Shown here: piece by piece, positions 8,223 to 16,543 of the stretch
Layout: each line of letters opens with the position of its first letter
How positions within the stretch are numbered: the first letter of the stretch is position 1
Source of the DNA: an uncultured bacterium
GTDB taxonomy: Bacteria > Cyanobacteriota > Vampirovibrionia > Gastranaerophilales > Gastranaerophilaceae
Assembly: GCA_946636615.1 (NCBI GenBank)
Contig: CAMPBE010000017.1
Location: forward strand, 1 to 34,060
Direction of reading: 5' to 3'
DNA length: 34,060 nt
Position numbers and translations under genes: made by a program
The notes under the pieces: generated by a model
What the model saw: only the letters and a program-made list of their open reading frames with translations
The model's database searches: none
What the model was told of the DNA's origin: nothing

Positions 8223-9525
8223 GTTTATTCCTGTCGTATGTTACAACTTTATTTCTGCCTGAGGCTTTTGCGTTATATAGGGCTTTATCTGCATTTCTAA
8301 TAAATTCATTTTCATCTTTTTCAGCTTTATATTGCGCAACTCCAAGACTTATTGTAACACCAATATTATGGTTTTCTGAATTATATTTAGAAATGTCAAT
8401 TTTTTTGTTTGCTACAGCTGCACGCAGACGTTCGGCAACCATTTGTGCTTCTTCAATTTTTGTAAATGGTAATAAAATGACAAATTCTTCTCCGCCATAT
8501 CTCCCTGCAATATCGTATTCACGGAGTTGATTTCTGATAACTTTAGATACAGTTTTCAGTACCAAATCACCAACAGCATGACCGTATGTATCATTTACTG
8601 ATTTGAAATAATCAATATCAGTCATAATTGCGCAAAGGTTTCTTTTTTGTCTTTTTGCACTTGATGCTTCTTGTTTTACACGTTCTTCCAATTGTCTTCT
8701 GTTATAAAAACCTGTTAACGCATCTAAAGTTGCGTGTTTTAATATTTCTGCATAAACATTTGCTCTGTTTATAGTTGTTGCAGCCTGAGATGAGAGTTGT
8801 TCAAGATATTCTATTTCTTTTTCGCTAAGAACATTTTCAGTACTTTTTGTTACTATACAGCCAAGTAACTTATTTTCACTAATTAGTGGGAACAGTCCAA
8901 TTTTTTTGTCAGGTGTTAAAATGTATTCTGATTTACTGTTCAACAATTTTATTAATTCAAAAATCTTTTGGTCATTGCAGGCAGAAGGCCATATTAATTC
9001 GTTATTTATAAATATATAGACAAGGTGATCTGAAACAAATTTATCAATCATTTCGCCAATAATAGGAACTATATAGTTAATTTCATATTGTGTTTCAATA
9101 ATTTTGGCAATATTTTTCATTGAATCGTGAAATTCAATATTTTTTTGCATTCTTTCAGACAAAATTACGTTTTGAATTTTTAAAGATATACAAAAACTTG
9201 ACAAATCAAGAAACTCAAAAAGTTTTTCGTGTAAATGTTCCTTAAATTCCAACATACCAATAACTTTTTTGTTATTATAAAGAGCATAGTAAGATTTTGT
9301 TTTTCCGTTAATGTACTTTTTATCTTTTAATTCATTAAACACTTCATTAAGTTCTTTTGACTTTATAAACATCCAACTTTTTGAAAAATCCCTTAAAGAA
9401 TCTGTTGTTGAATCATAAATATATATTGCACTTAGCGGAAATACTTCCTCCAAAGTGGCAGTAATACTTCTAGCGTCATTGCTGTCGTTTAAAAAAGAAA
9501 ATATTTGCTTTAAATTATCTATCAT
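8209..9525 (-). CDS. GAF-GGDEF diguanylate cyclase
   Basis: 438 aa. The C-terminal GGDEF domain (about 265-430) has [11 protein letters not shown]303-x-D-x-[12 protein letters not shown], the active site RYGGEEF (GGEEF at 344-348) and ISLGVA. An inhibitory I-site R335-x-x-D338 lies five residues before GGEEF, so feedback control by cyclic di-GMP is expected. Residues about 130-258 resemble a GAF sensor; the first 125 residues may be a second degenerate one. No membrane segment, so a cytosolic sensor. It is embedded between yebC (4-nt overlap) and tsaE (14-nt overlap), an unusual housekeeping context. It synthesises cyclic di-GMP; the ligand is unknown. Confidence 0.93.
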   Translation of the reverse strand: MIDNLKQIFSFLNDSNDARSITATLEEVFPLSAIYIYDSTTDSLRDFSKSWMFIKSKELNEVFNELKDKKYINGKTKSYYALYNNKKVIGMLEFKEHLHEKLFEFLDLSSFCISLKIQNVILSERMQKNIEFHDSMKNIAKIIETQYEINYIVPIIGEMIDKFVSDHLVYIFINNELIWPSACNDQKIFELIKLLNSKSEYILTPDKKIGLFPLISENKLLGCIVTKSTENVLSEKEIEYLEQLSSQAATTINRANVYAEILKHATLDALTGFYNRRQLEERVKQEASSAKRQKRNLCAIMTDIDYFKSVNDTYGHAVGDLVLKTVSKVIRNQLREYDIAGRYGGEEFVILLPFTKIEEAQMVAERLRAAVANKKIDISKYNSENHNIGVTISLGVAQYKAEKDENEFIRNADKALYNAKASGRNKVVTYDRNKHENI

Positions 9526-10271
9526 GCTTCTAATTTTTGAATAATTTCATCAGCTATATCAAAGTTTGCATAAACATTTTGAACGTCATCATGTTCTTCA
9601 AGTTTATCTAAAAGTTTTAAAATTTGATCAGCAGTTTTTTCATCGGTAACTTCAACTGTGTTTTGAGGTAATCTTGTAAGTTCTGCAGATTCGGCTTTAA
9701 ACCCTTCAGATTCCAAACCTTCTACAACTTTTTGGAAATTTTCCGGAGATGTGTACACTTTGTATTGTTCGTCTTCTTCTGCGACATCCTCTGCATCGTA
9801 ATTTACTGCAGTTTCAAACAGTTTTTCAAAATCAGTTTCTTCACTGAATGTTAAAACACCTTTTTGATCAAACATCCAGCCAACGCAACCTGTAGCTCCA
9901 AGGCTTCCGTTATATTTTGTAAAATAGCTTCTGATATCACCTGCAGTTCGGTTTCTGTTATCAGTCATAGCTTCAACAACAACTGCAACGCCGCCTGCAG
10001 CATAGCCTTCATAAATCAATTCTTCATAATTGTCACCTGAGCCTGCGCCTGCTCCTTTTTCAATTGCTCTTTTTATGTTGTCATTAGGTAAACCTGCAGC
10101 TTTAGCCTTTTCAATAGCTGTTCTTAGCCTGAAATTACCTGCAGGATCCGGTCCGCCCAATCTCGCAGAAACTATCAATTCTCTTGAATATTTTTGAAAT
10201 ACAACAGCACGTTGTGAATCAACTTTAGCTTTTTTATGTTTAATGGTTGACCATTTTGAGTGTCCTGACAT
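9522..10271 (-). CDS. yebC: YebC/TACO1-family protein
   Basis: 249 aa, the usual length. The signature N-terminus [20 protein letters not shown] is followed by a conserved stretch through [13 protein letters not shown] and [14 protein letters not shown]. The family was named for transcriptional regulation; more recent work links it to translation of proline-rich stretches on the ribosome. AGAGGT precedes the ATG. It sits 46 nt after glmU and its stop overlaps the GGDEF start by 4 nt. Confidence 0.95.
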   Translation of the reverse strand: MSGHSKWSTIKHKKAKVDSQRAVVFQKYSRELIVSARLGGPDPAGNFRLRTAIEKAKAAGLPNDNIKRAIEKGAGAGSGDNYEELIYEGYAAGGVAVVVEAMTDNRNRTAGDIRSYFTKYNGSLGATGCVGWMFDQKGVLTFSEETDFEKLFETAVNYDAEDVAEEDEQYKVYTSPENFQKVVEGLESEGFKAESAELTRLPQNTVEVTDEKTADQILKLLDKLEEHDDVQNVYANFDIADEIIQKLEA

Positions 10272-10317
10272 AATTTACCTCTTTCTTTTAGTAAAATATT
10301 ACCATAAAAATAATATT

Positions 10318-11604
10318 TTATTTTTTTTCTAAGTTTTTGCTTACCCAATCTTCAATAATTTTTATTGGAGATCGTGTTAAAGCAAGAGACCACGCTTTAA
10401 TGTTTTTAGTGATTACACTTAGTGCTCCTATATTTGCACCTTCATCAACTGTAACAGGTGCAACAAGCACTGTATTTGAACCAATTTTAACATCATCTTT
10501 TAATATTGTCTTACTTTTCTCTTTTGTAAGTGGATTATAATTTGCCGTAATAGTTCCGGCGCCAATGTTTACTCTCGCACCAAGCTCAGAATCCCCAATG
10601 TAACTAAGATGACCGACATTTGTATTATGGTTAATTTTTGCCTTTTTAAGTTCAACAAAATTTCCTATTTTACAATTATCTGCAATTTCAACACCACCTC
10701 TCAAATGAGCGCAAGGTCCGATTTTACAATTTTTACCAATTTTATTTATTCCCTCAATATATGTTGATGGATAAATTATTGTATCTGTTTCAATTTCAGT
10801 ATCTTCAGATATCCAAGTTGATGTCGGATCAACTATAGTTACACCGTTATCCATAAGATCATTTAATTTTCTTTCATTCATTATTTTTGTTGCTGTAGCA
10901 AGATTATTACGTGAATTTATACCGTATATTTCATCGCTGTTGTCAAGAATGTAAGCATTCACATTTAAATTCTGTTTTTTGCCCCAAGCTATAATGTCAG
11001 TTAAATAGTATTCTCCCTGAGCATTATTGCTTGTTAATTGTGAAAAGGCGTCTTTTATTTTATTCCAATTTAGACAGTAAATCCCAGCATTTACTTCTTT
11101 TATTGCTTTTTGCTCAGGTGTAGCATCTTTTTCTTCAACAATACATTTTAGAGAATTGTCGTTTTCTCTAATTATTCTTCCATAGTTTGTAGGGTTTTCA
11201 AATATTGTACTCATAACTGTAATGTCAGAGTCTTTTGAATTGTGAAACTCTATAAATTCTTTTATTGTTTTTTCTGTTATTAATGGCGTATCTCCGCAAA
11301 GAATAATTGCTTGTCCTTCAAAATTTTGTAGGTGCGGACAAACCATTGATACTGCATGACCAGTACCCAATTGTGGTGACTGTAAAATAGTTTTTGCAGA
11401 TACATAATTTTTTTCAACATACTCTGTTACTTCCTCAGCATGGTGTCCGACAATGACAAATGATTCGTTTACAATATTTTTTACATTATCTAAAACATAT
11501 CCTAATAACGGCTTTTCAAAAATTTTGTGCAAGACTTTTGGGGTTTCAGATTTCATTCTAGTCCCTTTTCCTGCAGCCAATATTATTGCTTTTATTTCGC
11601 TCAT
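10318..11604 (-). CDS. glmU: Bifunctional UDP-GlcNAc pyrophosphorylase / glucosamine-1-phosphate acetyltransferase
   Basis: 428 aa, slightly short for GlmU (often about 450). It makes UDP-GlcNAc for peptidoglycan and other envelope polymers. The N-terminal uridylyltransferase half shows LAAGKGTRMKSETPKVLHK (10-28), then QSPQLGTGHAV and CGDTPLI. The C-terminal left-handed beta-helix shows GPCAHLRGG, the catalytic-His segment NVGHLSYIGDSELG and NIGAGTITANYN, then GSNTVLVAPV. A strong AAAGGAGAT Shine-Dalgarno precedes the ATG. It appears to lead the operon glmU-yebC-GGDEF-tsaE-tsaB. Confidence 0.96.
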   Translation of the reverse strand: MSEIKAIILAAGKGTRMKSETPKVLHKIFEKPLLGYVLDNVKNIVNESFVIVGHHAEEVTEYVEKNYVSAKTILQSPQLGTGHAVSMVCPHLQNFEGQAIILCGDTPLITEKTIKEFIEFHNSKDSDITVMSTIFENPTNYGRIIRENDNSLKCIVEEKDATPEQKAIKEVNAGIYCLNWNKIKDAFSQLTSNNAQGEYYLTDIIAWGKKQNLNVNAYILDNSDEIYGINSRNNLATATKIMNERKLNDLMDNGVTIVDPTSTWISEDTEIETDTIIYPSTYIEGINKIGKNCKIGPCAHLRGGVEIADNCKIGNFVELKKAKINHNTNVGHLSYIGDSELGARVNIGAGTITANYNPLTKEKSKTILKDDVKIGSNTVLVAPVTVDEGANIGALSVITKNIKAWSLALTRSPIKIIEDWVSKNLEKK

Positions 11605-11656
11605 AATTATCTCCTTTTAAAGTTATTATATCATTAAAACAAAAAGGAGAGTGTAA

Positions 11657-12343
11657 TTAGTTACTTTTTCCAGCTCTATAACCACTATATGCATATATTG
11701 CAGGTAATAATGCTTCTATGTGTAATTTTTCAACAAAAGGAATTTTTGCTAATATAAGCACGCCAATTGCATCATCAATATTTGCAATACAGTCTTTTAA
11801 TGTTAATTTTCTGTCAGGTTTTTTGTCTAGCGGGTCAAAAAGAAGATTAGATACTGTTGCGGTACCATACATACCAACTGCCAGTGAAAGAATCACAGAA
11901 CCTATTTTGCTTGGAATATTGTTGTATTTTTTGCTGTTTTCTGTTAATGATAGCACCCCTGTAACTATCCAAGTTGGTACTGTTCCGTTCATAAATTGGA
12001 ATACCCCCTCTCTAAACTTATTCTTTTTTGCTTCTTTTGTATCGCCTATCATTCCGACTGCAGTTGCGCACCCAATTGAAGATGCAGATAGTGTAACCAT
12101 TTCTTTTAAACCGTAGCTTAATTTAAAGATGTTTTTTGTGTTTTGTTTTTTCATCATATATAGAAGCGGTATAGAGGTACCAACTAATGCGCCAATAGCA
12201 GACTGTATTTTATCACTTGTTTTTACTTCGTGCTCGTAAGCTGAACTTCTTCTGTATTTGTCCCGTGATGATTGTTGTTTAGAGCTGGTGAGGCTAAAAT
12301 TTCTGTATATTTGAAAATTTGTATTAATTTTTTCTACTGTCAT
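11657..12343 (-). CDS. Orphan multi-spanning membrane protein
   Basis: 228 aa, no recognised family. The first 45 residues are polar and basic, with R-N-F-S-L-T at 14-19 recalling the N-terminal motif of other orphans here. Four to six hydrophobic segments follow: around IGALVGTSIPLLYMM, VTLSASSIGCATAVGMIG, GTVPTWIVTGVLSLT, IGSVILSLAVGMYGTATV and AIGVLILAKIPF. No catalytic motif is evident. It lies 52 nt upstream of glmU on the same strand and is divergent from rsmE. No clear Shine-Dalgarno precedes the ATG. The polar N-terminus followed by Gly/Ala-rich membrane segments resembles the 560-aa pair downstream in style, but I could not align them convincingly. Confidence 0.65.
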   Translation of the reverse strand: MTVEKINTNFQIYRNFSLTSSKQQSSRDKYRRSSAYEHEVKTSDKIQSAIGALVGTSIPLLYMMKKQNTKNIFKLSYGLKEMVTLSASSIGCATAVGMIGDTKEAKKNKFREGVFQFMNGTVPTWIVTGVLSLTENSKKYNNIPSKIGSVILSLAVGMYGTATVSNLLFDPLDKKPDRKLTLKDCIANIDDAIGVLILAKIPFVEKLHIEALLPAIYAYSGYRAGKSN

Positions 12344-12425
12344 TGTATTTAATTATTTTGTTTATTTTTCTATTATGTATAATAACTAAAAAAAAAAATT
12401 TTTGCGTGTTTAAAAAATTTTTATA

Positions 12426-12431
12426 TATAAT
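12426..12431 (+). promoter_or_regulatory. Candidate -10 element of rsmE
   Basis: A perfect TATAAT lies 9 nt before the rsmE ATG, with a weak TTGCGT about 18 nt upstream of it. Transcription would start within a few bases of the ATG, and no Shine-Dalgarno exists, so a leaderless mRNA is suggested. Such hexamers are frequent by chance in DNA this AT-rich. Confidence 0.4.
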
Positions 12432-12440
12432 ATTATTGTT

Positions 12441-13187
12441 ATGCCACAATTTTTTATAAATTCTAAAGATGTTATTGATGAAAAAGTTGTTATTTCTGAT
12501 AAAGAAAATTACAATCATATAGCAAAATCATTGCGTACAAAAATTGGTGAAAATTTGCTTTTGATTGATGAAAAGCAAATTCAATATGAAACTGTTATTG
12601 AACAAATTTCAAACAAGGAAATAACAGTAAGCATTAAAAAATCCTATAAATCTTCTAGAAAACTTGATTTTAAACTTTATCTAGCTCAAGTTCCCCTTAG
12701 AAGTGATGCTCAAAATATTGTTATAGAAAAGGCTACTGAGCTAGGAGCAGAGGGTATTTTTCCTGTTATAAGTGATAATTGTGCCATAAATAAATCTATT
12801 GTTGAAAAGAAAATTTCCAAATGGCAGAGAATTATGCATGAAGCTTTCAAACAGTGTGAAAGAGCTTATGAACCCAAATGCTATGGAGCAACATCTCTTG
12901 AAAAAATTATTAATCTTAAAAATGAATATAAAATTGTGGCTTTTTGTGAGAGACGTGCAAATTTAACATTACATAATTACATCTCCGAAAACCCAATTCA
13001 AAAAGATGATAAATTAATTGTTATTATAGGTCCGGAAGGTGGATTTTCTGATAAAGAATTTAAAATGTTTGAAGAAAATTCAATCCCTATGCTAACTTTA
13101 GGAAATTTGATTTTAAAAGCTGAAACAGCAGTTATAATTGCGCTTGGTAATATTATTTATGAATATGAAAATTACAGAAAAAATTAA
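12441..13187 (+). CDS. rsmE: 16S rRNA (uracil-1498-N3)-methyltransferase RsmE
   Basis: 248 aa, normal length. RsmE is a SPOUT methyltransferase that makes m3U1498 in 16S rRNA. The N-terminal PUA-like part begins MPQFFI and has HIAKSLRTKIGE. The SPOUT domain shows IVIEKATELGAEGIFPV, KWQRIMHEAFKQCER, IGPEGGFSDKE and the knot motif LTLGNLILKAETA, all diagnostic. No Shine-Dalgarno is seen. Its 3' end overlaps cca, indicating cotranscription. Confidence 0.95.
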   Translation: MPQFFINSKDVIDEKVVISDKENYNHIAKSLRTKIGENLLLIDEKQIQYETVIEQISNKEITVSIKKSYKSSRKLDFKLYLAQVPLRSDAQNIVIEKATELGAEGIFPVISDNCAINKSIVEKKISKWQRIMHEAFKQCERAYEPKCYGATSLEKIINLKNEYKIVAFCERRANLTLHNYISENPIQKDDKLIVIIGPEGGFSDKEFKMFEENSIPMLTLGNLILKAETAVIIALGNIIYEYENYRKN

Positions 13188-14565
13188 ATCTGATTTTATA
13201 TTAAATAAGATAATTTCAAATTTTGATAATGAAATTTATCTTGTTGGTGGCTCTGTGCGTGATTATCTTATGAATATTGAATCTCATGACAGAGATTTAA
13301 TTGTAATGGATGAAGATGCAAGGGTATTTTCAGAAAAAGTTGCAAATTTATTAAGCGCAACTTTTGTGCCTTTGGATGAGGTAAATAAAATTTATCGTCT
13401 TGTAATGCCGAATAAGCTTGACTATTTGGATATTACAAATCCTGTAGAAAATTCATTGGAAAAAGATTTGTTACGCCGTGATATCACTATTAATTCAATT
13501 GCAGTAAATCTAAAAACAGGTGAAGTTGTCGATATTACAGGTGGAATTACTGATATTAAGAATAAAACGATTAACTTAATATCTGATGAAAATTTTGTTG
13601 ATGATCCTTTGAGAATGTTGCGTGTGTATAGATTTCAAGCTTTATACGGATTTGATGTTTCTATCGAAACTACTCAGGCTGTAATAAGGAATGCAAATCT
13701 TATATCTTATCCTTCTGTTGAAAGGATTAATTATGAAATATTAAAGCTTTTTGGCGGAAAATATACAGTTAAAGCACTCAAATTAATGGACGTTTCAGGA
13801 CTTTTACAAATGATTTTCCCTTTTGTTAAAGAGTTGAAAAAAGTTCCACCAAATACTCATCACCATCTGGATTTGTTTAATCACTCGTTGGAAACAGTTA
13901 ATCAAGTTCAAATGTTGTATGAAGATTCTGATGACGAAATTAAAAATCAGTTGAACAAGTGCGATTTTGGCGGACATTCTAGGCTTGCTCATTTAAAACT
14001 TGCGAGTTTTATGCATGATATAGGAAAGTTTTCAACATGGACAATTGAAGAATCCGGCAGACACAGGTTCATAAAACACGATGACGTCGGTTCTAAAATT
14101 GCTAAAAAATTTTTAAAAAATATGCATTTTTCAAACAAGCAGGTTGAATATATATCAAAAATTATTAAATTTCATATTTATCCATCTGCTGTCATGTGTG
14201 CCCCTGACGTTAGTGAAAAGACAATGATGAGATATTTCAGGAAAATGGAAGATGATGCAATCGATGAAATTATATTGGCAAAAGCAGACAGATTATCCGC
14301 CAGAGGACCTGAAATAACAGATGAAATTGTAAATAATAATATTTCTGCTTTGAGTAAATTAGCAGATTTTTGTGTTGAAGCAGCTAAAAATATTAAACCT
14401 TTGCCTATTCTTTTGGATGGTAATGAAATTATGGATATGTTTAATATAAAACCTTCTAAGCAGTTGGGTGATGTTCTTGATGCTTTGCATGAGGCTCAAA
14501 TTTCCGGTGAAATTTTAACAAAAGAGCATGCTATTGAGTTTGTTAAAAATTTGAAAATTAGTTAA
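13159..14565 (+). CDS. cca: CCA tRNA nucleotidyltransferase with C-terminal HD domain
   Basis: About 468 aa from ATG 13159 (another ATG at 13165; a TTG at 13138 is less likely). It adds or repairs the tRNA 3' CCA end. The class II nucleotidyltransferase head has LVGGSVRDYLM, the metal motif HDRDLIV, LLRRDITINSIA and DDPLRMLRVYRFQA. An HD domain follows, with THHHLDLFNHS, FMHDIGK and HDDVGSKIA. The HD part suggests added phosphohydrolase activity, as in other bacterial HD-type CCA enzymes. The start lies inside the end of rsmE (29-nt overlap) with no Shine-Dalgarno, so translation is probably coupled. Poly(A) polymerase is the main alternative; only one such gene is seen here. Confidence 0.9.
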   Translation: MNMKITEKIKSDFILNKIISNFDNEIYLVGGSVRDYLMNIESHDRDLIVMDEDARVFSEKVANLLSATFVPLDEVNKIYRLVMPNKLDYLDITNPVENSLEKDLLRRDITINSIAVNLKTGEVVDITGGITDIKNKTINLISDENFVDDPLRMLRVYRFQALYGFDVSIETTQAVIRNANLISYPSVERINYEILKLFGGKYTVKALKLMDVSGLLQMIFPFVKELKKVPPNTHHHLDLFNHSLETVNQVQMLYEDSDDEIKNQLNKCDFGGHSRLAHLKLASFMHDIGKFSTWTIEESGRHRFIKHDDVGSKIAKKFLKNMHFSNKQVEYISKIIKFHIYPSAVMCAPDVSEKTMMRYFRKMEDDAIDEIILAKADRLSARGPEITDEIVNNNISALSKLADFCVEAAKNIKPLPILLDGNEIMDMFNIKPSKQLGDVLDALHEAQISGEILTKEHAIEFVKNLKIS

Positions 14566-14848
14566 TTTTGTTTGTAATTATAATAAAAATGCAAAATCTT
14601 AATAAAATGTTACATAAAATTTCATAATAATTTTTATTGAATTTTTATGTTTTGGCTTGTTTTTTGCATAAATTTTACAAAATTTTTAAAATTTTTGTTT
14701 AAATTATTTGTATTTTTAAATAAAAAACCAAAATTTCATCTTAATATCTCCTTAACATTTAGTGTAACGGGGGCAATTTTTTTTTATGCCAACTTTTAAT
14801 ATAAATATCAAGTTGTTATAATAGTGTGTGTAGATAACCAGACGAAGT
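14566..14848 (+). promoter_or_regulatory. AT-rich intergenic region with candidate promoter for the 560-aa pair
   Basis: The 283-nt gap holds no ORF of note and no clear terminator for cca. Near its end is TATAAT at 14817-14822 preceded by TG at 14814-14815, an extended -10 (TGTTATAAT). No good -35 is present (TTTTAA at 14794-14799 is the best with 17-nt spacing). The start codon at 14849 has only a weak purine stretch (GACGAAG) before it. Confidence 0.45.
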
Positions 14849-16531
14849 ATGATTGAAAAAATCAGTAGTGTAGATAATAAAAAACAATGTACCCCGAAAA
14901 GGGATAATTATCGCCAAAATCCAACATTTAATGGTTTAGGCGATGGTGTTATTGCTGCAGTTCAACTTTGTGAAAAATATCCTATGGTAAATGTTTCTGC
15001 TTTAGATTTGTCTACTGCTATAGTTCCTCGTACTGTTATTGAAACAAAAGAGTCAAATGGTTATGCAGGCTTTGAAGCATTGAGAAGGGAATCTTCAGGG
15101 CTTATTGTAAACTGTTTAATCCCTAGTTTTATTGTTATGGGTGTTGCAAAACTTTTACAACGTCCTGTTATGGGTGATTTTAAGAAATCAAGCCTGGTTA
15201 ATACTTGGGCAAACAGTGATTCTATAGATAAAATTCATAAGTTTTATACAGGTGCAAAAGGTTCTACACATCAAGAGAGAATTTATAATACTTTTGCTTC
15301 TATGCTAGGGGATTTATCCGGTGTTGATGCAAATGATACAAAGAAATTTAGTGAAATATTCCAAATAGAACTTGATTCTTCCGGCAATATAAAGGACATA
15401 AAAAATAAAAAAATTAAAGCAGCATTAGAAAAATTGACAAGTGCTGTAACCGATAAAGATTATGACAAGAAAAAGGTAAAAGATGCTTATAATGCTATAG
15501 TGGAAGAAACACATATTGCAGAAAATATTAAATTTAAGGGTGATAAAACATTTTTCTCAAATAATTTGGAATCAGTTTGCGAAGATACCGTTAAGATGCT
15601 TCGTGGTGTTGTAAAAGAAAATATTACAGACGAAGCACAGCTAGCAAAGTATTTCAAAAAAGCTCATAAGCTTGTTAATTTGAAAAGTATTGGTGGTTTG
15701 GGATTGATAATTCCGCTGGCTATTTCAATGCAGCCTTTGAACAGGTGGATTACACGCAAGACATCAGGACAGAAAGGAGCTCCAATTTATAAAGATTTTG
15801 GAGAAAATTCCGAGCACAAAGAAATGACTCCTAAAGAAAAAGGGGAATTACTAGCTCAGAAGGTTATTTCTGTTGGTGCAATGATTGGTGTTGCAGGATT
15901 ATCTATGTTTATGGATAAACCATCGTTAAAGATGTTCCAATTTAAGGGATTATTCCCAACTATGGATCAAGCAAGAATTATTTCTACTGCTACATTCGCC
16001 AGCCGCATGGCAGCTTCCGAAGATAAAAATGAATTGCGTGAAGCAACTGTTAGAGATATTGCAACATTTTCTAGCTTTTATTTTATAGGTGATTATGTTG
16101 CCAAGGGTATAGCTACATTCATTGAAAAAAGGAATAAAGATGTACATTTAATAAACAGATTAAAAGAACCTGATTCTAGTGCAAATATATTACAAAAATT
16201 TTGGAATTGGGCTAAACATACAACAATTAAATCTTCCGACGAATTGGCTACAGCCAAAGATAAGCGTCTAAGAACAATATGTCAAATAGGCAGTATTGCA
16301 TTCTCGTTGTTGTCACTCGGAGTATTTATTCCATTATACACAAGGTCGAAAACTAACAAAAAACGTGCAGAAGAATTAGCAATGCTAAAAGCCGAAGCCC
16401 AGACGAAATCACAAGCAGATGCAAGTCCATCGTCAACACAAAAAACATCATCAAAGATAACTTCCGTAGATGATTTTTCAAAACAGTTGATAAAGGACAG
16501 TACAGCATTTAAATCATTTGTGAATTCGTAA
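14849..16531 (+). CDS. Orphan membrane protein, first of a tandem 560-aa paralogue pair
   Basis: 560 aa, no recognised family. A polar N-terminus ends in the motif N-P-T-F-N-G at 24-29. Then come a conserved stretch (ALDLSTAIVPRT near 52-63, RRESSG near 80) and five likely membrane segments: around LIVNCLIPSFIVMGV, GLGLIIPLAISMQPLNRWITRK, VISVGAMIGVAGLSMFM, IATFSSFYFIGDYVAKGI and ICQIGSIAFSLLSLGVFIPLY. A charged motif, ASRMAASEDKNELREATVRD, precedes the fourth. It aligns along its length with the next gene, which has exactly the same length. The C-terminal 40 residues are Ser/Thr/Lys-rich. Function unknown; a structural or membrane-remodelling role is possible but unsupported. Confidence 0.75.
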   Translation: MIEKISSVDNKKQCTPKRDNYRQNPTFNGLGDGVIAAVQLCEKYPMVNVSALDLSTAIVPRTVIETKESNGYAGFEALRRESSGLIVNCLIPSFIVMGVAKLLQRPVMGDFKKSSLVNTWANSDSIDKIHKFYTGAKGSTHQERIYNTFASMLGDLSGVDANDTKKFSEIFQIELDSSGNIKDIKNKKIKAALEKLTSAVTDKDYDKKKVKDAYNAIVEETHIAENIKFKGDKTFFSNNLESVCEDTVKMLRGVVKENITDEAQLAKYFKKAHKLVNLKSIGGLGLIIPLAISMQPLNRWITRKTSGQKGAPIYKDFGENSEHKEMTPKEKGELLAQKVISVGAMIGVAGLSMFMDKPSLKMFQFKGLFPTMDQARIISTATFASRMAASEDKNELREATVRDIATFSSFYFIGDYVAKGIATFIEKRNKDVHLINRLKEPDSSANILQKFWNWAKHTTIKSSDELATAKDKRLRTICQIGSIAFSLLSLGVFIPLYTRSKTNKKRAEELAMLKAEAQTKSQADASPSSTQKTSSKITSVDDFSKQLIKDSTAFKSFVNS

Positions 16532-16543
16532 GGAGAATATTTA

